Part shown: piece after piece, positions 1-7,059 of the stretch
Layout: each line of letters begins with the position of its first letter
How positions within the stretch are numbered: position 1 is the stretch's first letter
Notes under the pieces: generated by a model
What the model was told of the DNA's origin: nothing
Databases searched by the model: none
What the model saw: the letters and a program-made list of their open reading frames with translations, nothing else
Made by a program: the position numbers and the translations under genes
Assembly (NCBI GenBank): GCA_022360735.1
Contig: JAKSCF010000416.1
Location: 1-9,398, forward strand
Reading direction: 5' to 3'
From: Clostridia bacterium
GTDB lineage: Bacteria; Bacillota_A; Clostridia; Peptostreptococcales; JAAYPU01
DNA: 9,398 nucleotides

Positions 1-27
1 ATAAAAAACATATATCAATCAATAATG

Positions 28-64
28 AAAGCCCCTTAAAAGTGAAAGCTTCTAAGGGGGCTTT
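28..64 (+). terminator. Terminator-like hairpin ahead of the transporter genes
   Basis: The left arm AAAGCCCCTTA (28-38) pairs with the right arm TAAGGGGGCTTT (53-64), with one extra G as a bulge. An inner AAG/CTT extends the stem. The hairpin is followed by a short interrupted T-rich stretch (TTTATAT), so termination may be partial. It most likely closes a gene lying upstream of the window. In this transporter family that gene is usually the substrate-binding lipoprotein, and a leaky hairpin after it would let it be made in excess over the ATPase and permeases. The hairpin is seen directly; the identity of the upstream gene is inference. Confidence 0.75.
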
Positions 65-106
65 ATATAAAATTTATAATAAAAATTCTATGGTGGAAGT
101 GATTTT

Positions 107-1663
107 ATGACGCAACTTCTTGAAATGAAAGATATTACAAAAGTATATCCCAATGGAATCATTGCCAACTATAAGGTGAATTTTTCTCTCAAGGAAGGAG
201 AAATCCATGCTGTTGTTGGCGAAAATGGTGCCGGAAAATCTACCCTTATGAAGATATTGTTTGGGATGCATGTACCGGAAGAAGGAGAAATTGTCCTCAA
301 GGGTGAAAAACTGGATTTGTCTTCATCCAATAAAGCCATTGAAAAAGGTATAGGGATGGTTCACCAGCATTTTATGCTTGTGCCTTCTCTTTCAATTGCT
401 GAAAACATTGTACTTGGCATAGAGCCTAAAAAGTCAATATTCTTTGATAAAGAAAAAGCGATTCAAATAACCGAAGAATTGGCAGAAAAGTATAACTTTA
501 AGGTGGACCCAAGAGCTTTGGTCAAGGACATACCTGTTGGTTTAAAGCAAAAAGTAGAAATCCTTAAAGCGCTGTTGAGAGGGGCAAAGATATTGATTTT
601 GGATGAACCTACTGCAGTATTAACCCCTCAAGAAACTATTGAATTGTTTAAAGAACTCAAGATATTAAAAGATAAAGGACATACCATTATATTTATTTCT
701 CATAAGCTTAAAGAGGTTAAAGAGCTTTGTGATCGACTTACAGTGATGAGAAACGGTAGAAATGTTGGGGTTCATAATGTTTCTGATGTAACAGAAGAAG
801 ATATATCCCGTTTGATGGTAGGTAGAGATGTTATATTAAAGGTTGACAAAGATAAAGCTCAACCCAAAGATGTTATTTTACAAGTAGAGCATATAAATCA
901 AAAAAATCAATTTGATCAATGGGTTCTGAATAATGTTTCTTTCTCATTAAAGTCAGGAGAAATATTGGGAATAGCAGGTATTGAAGGCAATGGACAAAGA
1001 GAACTGGTAGAGGTTTTAACAGGATTGCAGCCCTTAACAGATGGAAAACTATCTATAAAAGGGAATATGATTAATGATTATACCATTAAGCAAATCAGAG
1101 AACTTAAAGTATCCCATATTCCAGAAGACAGAATGACATATGGTGTGGCTGAAAAAATGAGTATAGAAAATAATTTGATTTCGGATAAGTATGATAAAGA
1201 GCCTTACAGTAAAAAAGGTGTTTTAAACATTAAAACCATTAAAAAGCGGTCAGAAGAGCAATCAAAGGAATTCAAAATCAAATGCAGCTCACCCTTACAA
1301 GAAGTTAAAATGCTCTCCGGTGGCAATATACAGAAAGTGGTAGTTGCTCGTGAGTTTTCTTCAGACCCGGAATTATTGATTGCCGACCAGCCAACCAGGG
1401 GGATTGACGTTGGTGCCACAGAGTTTATACGTAAAAGAATCATTCAATTAAGAGATCAGGGGGCTGGTGTACTTTTGATTTCAGCCGATTTGAACGAAGT
1501 CATGGAGTTAAGTGATCGGCTTATTGTATTTTATAATGGTGAAATATATGCATATTTTGAAGACATAACAACCCTTTCCGAAGAGGAACTGGGTCTCTAT
1601 ATGTTAGGTCTTAAGAGACAAAATGATGAGATGGTTAGGAGGGCAATTTATGAAGAAGGATAA
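107..1663 (+). CDS. nupO: Nucleoside ABC importer, double-domain ATP-binding protein (NupO/YufO-like)
   Basis: This 518-residue protein carries two fused ABC ATPase domains and would power nucleoside import at the inner face of the membrane, together with the two permeases that follow. Domain 1 has Walker A GENGAGKST (38-46), Q-loop Q87, a degenerate signature (PVGLKQKVE, about 143-151), Walker B LILDEPTA (163-170) and switch histidine H199. Domain 2 has a non-canonical Walker A (GIEGNGQREL, 291-300) without the GK[ST] element, an intact signature LSGGNIQK (403-410), and Walker B LLIADQPTRGID (423-434) with Q428 in place of the catalytic Glu. This one-good-site, one-degenerate-site pattern is normal for the sugar and nucleoside importers of the RbsA/MglA/YufO type, so it is not decay. 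The length fits the family. The start has a GGTGGAAG ribosome binding site at 92-99. The next permease gene overlaps its end by 14 nt. The family is certain; nucleoside rather than sugar as substrate rests on the downstream hydrolases and on the permease type. Confidence 0.93.
   Translation: MTQLLEMKDITKVYPNGIIANYKVNFSLKEGEIHAVVGENGAGKSTLMKILFGMHVPEEGEIVLKGEKLDLSSSNKAIEKGIGMVHQHFMLVPSLSIAENIVLGIEPKKSIFFDKEKAIQITEELAEKYNFKVDPRALVKDIPVGLKQKVEILKALLRGAKILILDEPTAVLTPQETIELFKELKILKDKGHTIIFISHKLKEVKELCDRLTVMRNGRNVGVHNVSDVTEEDISRLMVGRDVILKVDKDKAQPKDVILQVEHINQKNQFDQWVLNNVSFSLKSGEILGIAGIEGNGQRELVEVLTGLQPLTDGKLSIKGNMINDYTIKQIRELKVSHIPEDRMTYGVAEKMSIENNLISDKYDKEPYSKKGVLNIKTIKKRSEEQSKEFKIKCSSPLQEVKMLSGGNIQKVVVAREFSSDPELLIADQPTRGIDVGATEFIRKRIIQLRDQGAGVLLISADLNEVMELSDRLIVFYNGEIYAYFEDITTLSEEELGLYMLGLKRQNDEMVRRAIYEEG
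1637..1643 (+). promoter_or_regulatory. Ribosome binding site that fixes the first permease start at 1650
   Basis: AGGAGGG lies 6 nt before the ATG at 1650, inside the end of the ATPase gene. An upstream in-frame ATG at 1623 has no such site in front of it and would read through this ribosome binding site as codons, so 1650 is the better start. Confidence 0.85.
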
Positions 1664-2726
1664 AATTAAACTTAATTTTGAGTGGATCCGAACATCCGTT
1701 GTTATTCTAATCGCCCTTGTATTTTCATTGGTCATCATACTCCTGGTCAGCAAAGAACCGGCCTATGCCTTAAAGGAATTTCTTATAGGACCCATTGACA
1801 GTATGAGGCACATAGGCAATGTCATCGAGATGACCATTCCGCTGATATTCACCGGTTTAGCAGTTAGTATTATGTTCAGTGCAGAACAGTTTAACTTAGC
1901 AGCAGAAGGTGCTTTTTTCGCCGGAGCTGTAGCAGCAGCAGCAATTTCATTATTAATTGACCTGCCCATAGTGATACATCCTATGATTGCTATGCTGGCT
2001 GGGGGGATACTTGGAACTTTAATTACAGGAATCCCTGCTTATTTGAAAGTAAAGTGGAATGCGTCCGAATTGGTATCTTCTCTGATGTTTAATTATATTG
2101 CACTTTATATGGGGCTTTATGTTATTAATTATTTCTTTAGGGATGTTAATGCAGGTGCTATGGTTTCTGAAAGATTACCCAAGAGTGTTCTGTTACTCAA
2201 TATCATTCCAAGAACACGCATTCACTTTGGTCTTTTTATAGCCATTTTATTTGTTGTGGCGACCTATTACTTTATGTTCAGAAGCAAATGGGGGTATGCG
2301 TTAAGAGTGACAGGGCAAAACAGCCGCTTTGCCGAATACTCAGGCATCAATACCCTAAAAGTATTTTTATATGCACAGCTGTTAGGTGGTTTTATTGCCG
2401 GTGTCGGCGGTGCGACGGAGCTTTTAGGCATGTACAAAAGATTTTCCTGGCAGGGACTCCCCAATATTGGGTGGGATGGCGTTATTGTTGCCATTTTAGC
2501 AAGAAATAACCCTGTTTATGTTCCCTTTGCAGCGCTGTTTCTTGCATATCTGAGAATTGGTGCCGATATTATGGCAAGAATGTCAGATGTTCAAAATGAA
2601 GTGGTATCTTTGATACAGGGTATTATCATTGTTTTGGTTGTAGCTGAAAGATTCCTGGCAAAATACAAGCATAAATGGGTCTATAAAGAAGCTAAAACAA
2701 GTATTTCTGAGGCAGGGGAGGAATAA
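1650..2726 (+). CDS. nupP: Nucleoside ABC importer, permease subunit 1 (NupP/YufP-like)
   Basis: A 358-residue integral membrane protein of the BPD_transp_2 permease family, and one half of the transmembrane channel of the importer. A hydrophobic segment at about 14-33 follows a short basic N-terminus. Further membrane segments lie at about 62-78, 86-104, 110-130, 141-163, 191-210, 238-258, 273-284, 290-304 and 318-334, and the C-terminal tail is charged. Family motifs visible are FNLAAEG (81-87), the cytoplasmic coupling loop GYALRVTGQNSRFAEYSGI (215-233), and the GWDGVIVAILARNNP stretch (274-288). The start at 1650 is chosen for its AGGAGGG site and gives an N-terminus MKKDKIK, typical for a first transmembrane helix. 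The gene overlaps the ATPase gene by 14 nt and ends 3 nt before the second permease, which points to translational coupling. It resembles B. subtilis YufP/NupP, part of a guanosine importer; the exact nucleoside range here is not visible. Confidence 0.92.
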   Translation: MKKDKIKLNFEWIRTSVVILIALVFSLVIILLVSKEPAYALKEFLIGPIDSMRHIGNVIEMTIPLIFTGLAVSIMFSAEQFNLAAEGAFFAGAVAAAAISLLIDLPIVIHPMIAMLAGGILGTLITGIPAYLKVKWNASELVSSLMFNYIALYMGLYVINYFFRDVNAGAMVSERLPKSVLLLNIIPRTRIHFGLFIAILFVVATYYFMFRSKWGYALRVTGQNSRFAEYSGINTLKVFLYAQLLGGFIAGVGGATELLGMYKRFSWQGLPNIGWDGVIVAILARNNPVYVPFAALFLAYLRIGADIMARMSDVQNEVVSLIQGIIIVLVVAERFLAKYKHKWVYKEAKTSISEAGEE

Positions 2727-2729
2727 GAT

Positions 2730-3665
2730 ATGGATAAATTTTTGGCAATTATTTTTTCTGTAAGCTTTGGATATGCGGTGCTTAGAGTAACAACACCTTT
2801 GATCTTTGCATCAATGGGAGCATTGATTTCTGATAAAGCAGGTGTTATCAACATTGGATTAGAAGGGATTATGCTAATTGCAGCCCTTACAGGTGTTGTG
2901 GCAAGTGCAGGGACACAGAGTGCTTTAATTGGACTACTGGCCGCTGTATTGGCGGGTGCTCTTTCGGGTGCGCTTATGGCATATGCTTCATTAAACCTAA
3001 AGACGAATATTATACTTTCAGGCGTTGCCATCAACCTAATAGGCAGCGGCGGAACGGTTTTCGCATTATATCTGATTGCTCAAGATAAAGGGATATCCAC
3101 GTCTTTAAAAAGCTTAGTGCTTCCTAAAATAGAGATTCCGATTATCAGCCAGATACCTGTTGTTTCAGATATATTTTCAGGGCACAATGTATTGACATAC
3201 GTGGCACTATTATCGGTTCTTCTGGTTTACATATTGGTATTCAAAACGCCTCTTGGCTTGCAAATAAGGGCTGTTGGTGAAAATGAAAATGCTGCAGATT
3301 CTGTTGGCGTTAGTGTTATTAAAATTAAATATATTGCACTCATACTCAGTGGGGCTTTTGCAGGCTTTGGTGGTGCGTACATGTCTATGGGATACGTTTC
3401 ATGGTTTTCTAAGAATATGACGGTGGGGCGAGGTTTTATAGCACTGGCAGCAGAAGCAATGGGCGGAAGCAACCCTGTAGGAACTGCTGTTGCATGTTTC
3501 GTATTTGGTGCTGCAGAAGCGTTATCCAATTCATTACAATCCCTAAGAGTGCCTACTGAATTTGTTCAAATGATACCATATATTGTAACTGTATTAGGAT
3601 TGGTTATATATTCTTCAAGTAAACAATCTCAGATTAAAAAGTATTTAAAGAATAGGGGGAAATAA
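2730..3665 (+). CDS. nupQ: Nucleoside ABC importer, permease subunit 2 (NupQ/YufQ-like)
   Basis: A 311-residue membrane protein of the same permease family, forming the second half of the channel. It has several hydrophobic segments (roughly 4-30, 46-66, 66-88, 95-117, 153-171, 198-220, 236-268 and 280-297). Conserved stretches are VINIGLEGIML (39-49), the coupling loop GLQIRAVGENENAADSVGV (176-194) and the GFIALAAEAMGGSNP region (235-249). It is shorter than the first permease, as in B. subtilis YufP/YufQ, because it lacks the longer N-terminal part and the C-terminal tail. The start has AGGGGAGG at 2714-2721, 8 nt before the ATG. The gene follows its partner by 3 nt and ends 1 nt before the first hydrolase gene, so import and cleavage are co-transcribed. 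The family assignment is firm; substrate is inferred from context. Confidence 0.92.
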   Translation: MDKFLAIIFSVSFGYAVLRVTTPLIFASMGALISDKAGVINIGLEGIMLIAALTGVVASAGTQSALIGLLAAVLAGALSGALMAYASLNLKTNIILSGVAINLIGSGGTVFALYLIAQDKGISTSLKSLVLPKIEIPIISQIPVVSDIFSGHNVLTYVALLSVLLVYILVFKTPLGLQIRAVGENENAADSVGVSVIKIKYIALILSGAFAGFGGAYMSMGYVSWFSKNMTVGRGFIALAAEAMGGSNPVGTAVACFVFGAAEALSNSLQSLRVPTEFVQMIPYIVTVLGLVIYSSSKQSQIKKYLKNRGK

Positions 3666-3666
3666 T

Positions 3667-4599
3667 ATGAGTAAAAAACCGATTATTATGGATTGTGATC
3701 CGGGACACGATGATGCCATTGCACTGCTGATGGCTTTTGCCAGTGAAGATTTGGATGTAAAGCTGGTTACGACGGTAGCAGGCAACCAAACGGTTGATAA
3801 AACTGCCAATAATGCATTAAGAGTATTAAGCTTCGCGGGAATAGAAGTGGAAGTAGCCGCAGGTGCTGTAAAACCGCTTTCTCGAGATTTGATTGTTGCT
3901 CCGGAGGTTCACGGAGATAGTGGATTGGATGGACCTATACTGCCGCCTCCAACCTTGAAAAAGAGTGAACGCAATGCTATTGATGCTATGGTGGATGTTA
4001 TAGAGAAAAGTGATGTACCTGTAACCCTTATTCCAACAGGTCCGCTAACCAATATAGCCACTTTACTTTTGTCACATCCTGAAGTCAAAAGCAACATAGA
4101 ACAAATCTCACTAATGGGAGGTGCTTGTATTGGTGGTAATTGGACGCCTGCGGCAGAATTTAATATTTTGGTAGATCCTGAGGCGGCCAGTATTGTATAT
4201 AACTCAGGTATTCCCATTACCATGTGTGGGCTGGATGTGACACATAAAGCACTGGTTTATATGGAAGATATTGAGAGAATCAGAAATATTGGCGGTAAGG
4301 TATCCACAATGGTTGCGGAGTTACTGGATTACTTTGCACTTTTTCACAAGCAGTTTGGCTTTGAAGGAAGCCCATTACACGATCCTTGCGCAGTAGCCTA
4401 CTTGATTAATCCGGATTTATTTGAAACCATGAAATGCCATGTAGATATCGAAACAAAAGGTGAATTTACTACCGGTGCAACGGTTGCGGATATGCATCAT
4501 GTATTGAAAAAAGAAAAGAATGTAGAGGTTGTATTGGACATTGACAGAGAAGCGTTTATTGATTTATTAATAAAATCCCTAAAGCATTATGACCAATGA
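3667..4599 (+). CDS. Nucleoside hydrolase, first paralogue (inosine-uridine preferring family)
   Basis: A 310-residue cytoplasmic N-ribohydrolase that splits a nucleoside into free base and ribose with a bound calcium ion. The N-terminal signature DCDPGHDD supplies D11, D15 and D16, which match the catalytic base and calcium ligands of the Crithidia enzyme. T124 in PTGPLTNIA (123-131) and D239 in HDP complete the metal site. E164 and N166 in AEFN and N158 in GGNWT match ribose-binding residues. H82 (VHG) and H238 (HDP) are present; these histidines assist leaving-group departure in several characterised members, and the family branch lacking the second one is thereby disfavoured. Length matches the family. 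The ribosome binding site is AGGGGGA at 3654-3660. It sits 1 nt after the permease and just before a close paralogue. Differences from the paralogue near the active site include H14 (Leu there) and W159-T160 (Asp-Ala there), so their substrate ranges may differ. Purine or pyrimidine preference cannot be decided from sequence. Confidence 0.94.
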   Translation: MSKKPIIMDCDPGHDDAIALLMAFASEDLDVKLVTTVAGNQTVDKTANNALRVLSFAGIEVEVAAGAVKPLSRDLIVAPEVHGDSGLDGPILPPPTLKKSERNAIDAMVDVIEKSDVPVTLIPTGPLTNIATLLLSHPEVKSNIEQISLMGGACIGGNWTPAAEFNILVDPEAASIVYNSGIPITMCGLDVTHKALVYMEDIERIRNIGGKVSTMVAELLDYFALFHKQFGFEGSPLHDPCAVAYLINPDLFETMKCHVDIETKGEFTTGATVADMHHVLKKEKNVEVVLDIDREAFIDLLIKSLKHYDQ

Positions 4600-4623
4600 T
4601 TTTCACTAAAAATAAACTGTAAA

Positions 4624-4630
4624 GGTGGAG
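4624..4630 (+). promoter_or_regulatory. Ribosome binding site that fixes the second hydrolase start at 4637
   Basis: GGTGGAG lies 6 nt before the ATG at 4637. An in-frame GTG at 4625 is inside this site and so is not a credible start. The chosen start gives 310 residues beginning MCKKPIIIDCDPG, the same length and register as the upstream paralogue. Confidence 0.85.
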
Positions 4631-4636
4631 ATATTC

Positions 4637-5569
4637 ATGTGTAAGAAACCAATTATTATTGATTGTGATCCTGGGTTGGATGATGCCATAGCCCTTTTTA
4701 TGATGTTTAATAATCAAGACTTTGATATAAAAGCAATTACACCGGTAGCCGGAAATGTATCGGTAGATAAAACAACCTTAAATGCGCTGAAGCTTGTTGA
4801 ATTGGCAGGGGCAAATGTACCGGTAGCAAAAGGAGCGTCAAAACCTTTGTACAAAGACTTGGTAACAGCCGAACATGTACATGGAACAACGGGTTTAAGA
4901 GATATTGTACTGCCAGAGCCGCAGCAGGCCGCTGATAAGCTAAGTGCTCATGAAATGATTTATCAAGAGGCGAGCAAATATAATAGGGAATTACAAATTA
5001 TTGCAACAGGACCTTTGACCAATATAGCAACGGCCATTTTAAAATATCCGGATGTTAAAGAAAAAGTTAAGCGTATTATTTTAATGGGTGGATCTTGTGG
5101 TTGTGGTAATGATGCACCTGCTGCTGAATTCAACATTTATGCAGACTCAGATGCTGCTAAAATTGTATTTGAGTCCGGTATTCCTATTACCATGGTAGGG
5201 TTGGATGTCACACACAAAGCATTGGTTTATCCTGACGAAATTAAAGAGATTGGTGGATATAACAATAAAATAGCAAAAACTGCTTCAAAAATATTATTAG
5301 GATATTTAGACTTCTGCAAAATGAATGGCTTTGAAGGTGCGGTTATGCATGATCCCCTTGCAATGGCTTATGCCATAGATTCTGAGGTGATGGTATGTAA
5401 GCCATATCATGTTGATATAGAAACTAAGGGTACATTTACCAATGGAAAAACAGTGGTAGATGTTCATCATGTAACCGGAAAGGCTCCAAATGCAGATGTC
5501 GGTGTAGAAATAGATAGAGAAAGGTTTATATCCATTCTTAAAAAGGCGATGATGTCATATGATGGTTGA
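4637..5569 (+). CDS. Nucleoside hydrolase, second paralogue (inosine-uridine preferring family)
   Basis: A 310-residue nucleoside N-ribohydrolase that aligns with the preceding gene product almost without gaps, at roughly half identical residues by eye. All expected active-site positions are kept: D11, D15 and D16 (DCDPGLDD), T124 (ATGPLTNIA), N158, E164 and N166 (PAAEFN), H82 (VHG), and H238-D239 (HDP). The calcium-dependent hydrolysis of ribonucleosides to base and ribose is therefore well supported. The differing residues near the pocket (L14, D159-A160, and the 223-237 loop before HDP) suggest a division of labour between the two copies, for example purine against pyrimidine nucleosides, but this is inference. 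The gene starts 37 nt after its paralogue with its own ribosome binding site. Its stop codon at 5567-5569 directly adjoins the 11-bp repeat array. The pair probably arose by an old tandem duplication. Confidence 0.93.
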   Translation: MCKKPIIIDCDPGLDDAIALFMMFNNQDFDIKAITPVAGNVSVDKTTLNALKLVELAGANVPVAKGASKPLYKDLVTAEHVHGTTGLRDIVLPEPQQAADKLSAHEMIYQEASKYNRELQIIATGPLTNIATAILKYPDVKEKVKRIILMGGSCGCGNDAPAAEFNIYADSDAAKIVFESGIPITMVGLDVTHKALVYPDEIKEIGGYNNKIAKTASKILLGYLDFCKMNGFEGAVMHDPLAMAYAIDSEVMVCKPYHVDIETKGTFTNGKTVVDVHHVTGKAPNADVGVEIDRERFISILKKAMMSYDG

Positions 5570-5635
5570 AACGATAGTTAAACGGTAGTGGAACAATAGC
5601 TAAACCATAGTGAAACAATAGTTGAACAATTGTTC
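5570..5635 (+). repeat. Array of six 11-bp tandem repeats, consensus AACAATAGTTA
   Basis: Six contiguous 11-bp units follow one another without gaps, starting the base after the hydrolase stop codon: AACGATAGTTA (5570), AACGGTAGTGG (5581), AACAATAGCTA (5592), AACCATAGTGA (5603), AACAATAGTTG (5614) and AACAATTGTTC (5625). They differ from the consensus at 1, 4, 1, 2, 1 and 2 positions. Each unit is an imperfect dyad of the form AAC-N4-GTT, and the last is a perfect one. The spacing is close to one DNA turn, so all units would face the same side of the helix. The first five units each contain TAG, and because 11 is not a multiple of 3 these stop all three forward frames. No known repeat family is recognised. 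A protein-binding array or simple slippage-made DNA are both possible. Confidence 0.85.
5624..5635. promoter_or_regulatory. Perfect 12-bp palindrome, possible operator
   Basis: GAACAATTGTTC reads the same on both strands. It lies at the end of the 11-bp repeat array, 26 nt before the start codon at 5662 and clear of its ribosome binding site. A loop-free palindrome of this kind makes a poor RNA hairpin and is more like a binding site for a dimeric protein. The LacI-family regulator two genes on is one candidate, but the site lacks the central CG usual for that family. Binding is unproven. Confidence 0.4.
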
Positions 5636-5661
5636 GACAAAAATATTAAAGGGGGCATAGT

Positions 5662-7056
5662 ATGAAGGCATGGGAAATGGAAAAAGAACTGATGGAAGGC
5701 TCTATACCCAAAATATTAACGGAAGAAGAGCAAACATGGGATCAGATAGAAGCCTTAGAGTTAGAGGAAGACAGAAAAATTAAGCTCTTATGGTATAGTG
5801 AAGTACCTGGGTCCGGTGCTAGGGAGAGACTGATCATTGGTGCTATTCAAGATGTAGGGAATAGAGGCAGGAAGGTTTCGGAAGCTGAAAAGCTCATCCA
5901 AACGGGTCTTGACGCATATAATCGGAATGATATGATTGAATTAAACCAAATTACATGTAGAATACTTAATGCATTGAACCAAGCTGAAAAAGATCCAAAT
6001 GCAGCTTATTGGCATTACAAGGAATATGATTCATGGGACATGTATTTAGAGAATGTTAATTTTATAGACAGTGTTGATTATGATGTCTTTTCTAAAGATT
6101 ACGAAGAAAAAATATATTGGGGCTGGATGGCACAGATATGTGGTGGAGCTCTTGGAACTGCTATCGAGGGCTATACAACAAAAAATTTAAGAGATACTTT
6201 TTCCGAAATCAGAAGCTATGTTCGTCAACCAAACACCTTTAATGATGACTTAACATTTGAACTTGCTTTTTTGAAGGCTTTTGAAAAAGAAGGATATAAC
6301 GTCTTATCCAAACATATTGCAGAAAAATGGGTGGGTTATATACCCTTTGGCTGGTCGGCAGAGGATATTGCCTTAAAAAATATCAGGCAAGGCATTTATC
6401 CACCTGAAAGCGGCTATTTGAATAATCCTTTTTATGAATGGATAGGGGCCCAAATGAGAGGTGCCGTATGCGGTATGGCAGCACCCGGGAATCCTAAAAA
6501 AGCAGCCAAACTTGCATGGGAAGACGGCATCGTATCTCATTATAATAATGGTGTTATTGGAGAGATTTTCAATGCAGTTTTAGTCTCTCTGTCTTTTGTA
6601 AAGAATAATATACGAGAGGTGCTGAAAGAATCCATACAGATGATACCTCAAGACAGTGAGTATTACTCTGTAGTAGCCTATGCCCTTGATAGGTGTATCC
6701 AACATAATAGCTGGGAAGAGGCGTGGGTACTATGCGAGAAAAAGTATGAAAAATATAATTGGATACATGCTTATCCAAATGCAGCAGCAGAAGTGATTGC
6801 GCTTTGGTACGGCAATGGTGATTTTGATGAAACCATGCATATTATTGCAATGGAAGGCCAAGACGTGGACTGTAATGCAGCTCAAATCGCAACGGCGTTA
6901 GGTATCATGTATGGACCCGATGAGATAACAGATAAATGGACGAAGCCTATAGGGGATAATCTAAATACTTATGTTAGAAGCTTAAAAGAAATGAAAATCA
7001 GTCAACTTGCCCAATGGACTGCTGAGATTGTGAGGAAAGCTTATGAGGGTGTGTAA
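5662..7056 (+). CDS. ADP-ribosylglycohydrolase-family protein, probable N-glycosidase of unknown substrate
   Basis: A 464-residue soluble protein. The first ~145 residues form an N-terminal region not recognised here, with no signal peptide. From about 150 to 420 it resembles the ADP-ribosylglycohydrolase fold (COG1397 type), whose known members use two magnesium ions to cleave glycosidic bonds of ADP-ribose. Visible marks are the small-residue stretch GWMAQICGGALGTAIEG (154-170), an acidic metal motif NDDLT (194-198, D195, D196, T198), the middle segment AAPGNPKKAAKLAWEDGIVSH (273-293) followed by NNGVIGEIF, and the C-terminal metal motif GQDVDCNAAQIATALG (399-414, D401, D403, N405). The last corresponds to the DTDCNGAT-like motif of the family. 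All main metal ligands thus appear present, so activity is likely. The setting between nucleoside hydrolases and ribokinase suggests action on a nucleoside or ADP-ribose-like glycoside rather than on a modified protein; no ADP-ribosyltransferase is nearby. Ribosome binding site AGGGGG at 5650-5655. Family fairly sure, substrate unknown. Confidence 0.82.
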   Translation: MKAWEMEKELMEGSIPKILTEEEQTWDQIEALELEEDRKIKLLWYSEVPGSGARERLIIGAIQDVGNRGRKVSEAEKLIQTGLDAYNRNDMIELNQITCRILNALNQAEKDPNAAYWHYKEYDSWDMYLENVNFIDSVDYDVFSKDYEEKIYWGWMAQICGGALGTAIEGYTTKNLRDTFSEIRSYVRQPNTFNDDLTFELAFLKAFEKEGYNVLSKHIAEKWVGYIPFGWSAEDIALKNIRQGIYPPESGYLNNPFYEWIGAQMRGAVCGMAAPGNPKKAAKLAWEDGIVSHYNNGVIGEIFNAVLVSLSFVKNNIREVLKESIQMIPQDSEYYSVVAYALDRCIQHNSWEEAWVLCEKKYEKYNWIHAYPNAAAEVIALWYGNGDFDETMHIIAMEGQDVDCNAAQIATALGIMYGPDEITDKWTKPIGDNLNTYVRSLKEMKISQLAQWTAEIVRKAYEGV

Positions 7057-7059
7057 ATA

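Noticed and set aside
75..80. TATAAT hexamer as a promoter for the transporter operon
   Set aside because: The stretch is very AT-rich, there is no acceptable -35 at 16-19 nt, and transcription would begin almost on top of the ribosome binding site.
1..109. Standard LacI-family operator (central CG) ahead of the operon
   Set aside because: There is no CG dinucleotide in positions 1-109, so no such site is present there; it may lie upstream of the window.
291..300. Broken second nucleotide-binding site of the ATPase as a sign of a pseudogene
   Set aside because: Positions are residues. Degenerate Walker A in the second domain, with Q in Walker B, is usual for this importer class and the reading frame is intact.
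1623..1649. Upstream in-frame ATG as the start of the first permease
   Set aside because: It would read the AGGAGGG site at 1637-1643 as codons and has no good ribosome binding site of its own; ATG 1650 is ideally placed.
2681..4223. Open frames on the minus strand opposite the permease and hydrolase genes (for example 2681-3034 and 3909-4223)
   Set aside because: They lie entirely opposite well-supported genes, are low in recognisable sequence and have no sign of independent function.
4625..4636. GTG at 4625 as start of the second nucleoside hydrolase
   Set aside because: The GTG is part of the GGTGGAG ribosome binding site; starting at ATG 4637 matches the paralogue in length and register.
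5570..5635. The 11-bp array as a CRISPR
   Set aside because: Units are contiguous with no spacers and far too short for CRISPR repeats.
5662..7056. Glycohydrolase as the antitoxin or immunity part of an ADP-ribosylation toxin system
   Set aside because: No ADP-ribosyltransferase or toxin gene is in the window and all neighbours are nucleoside catabolism genes.
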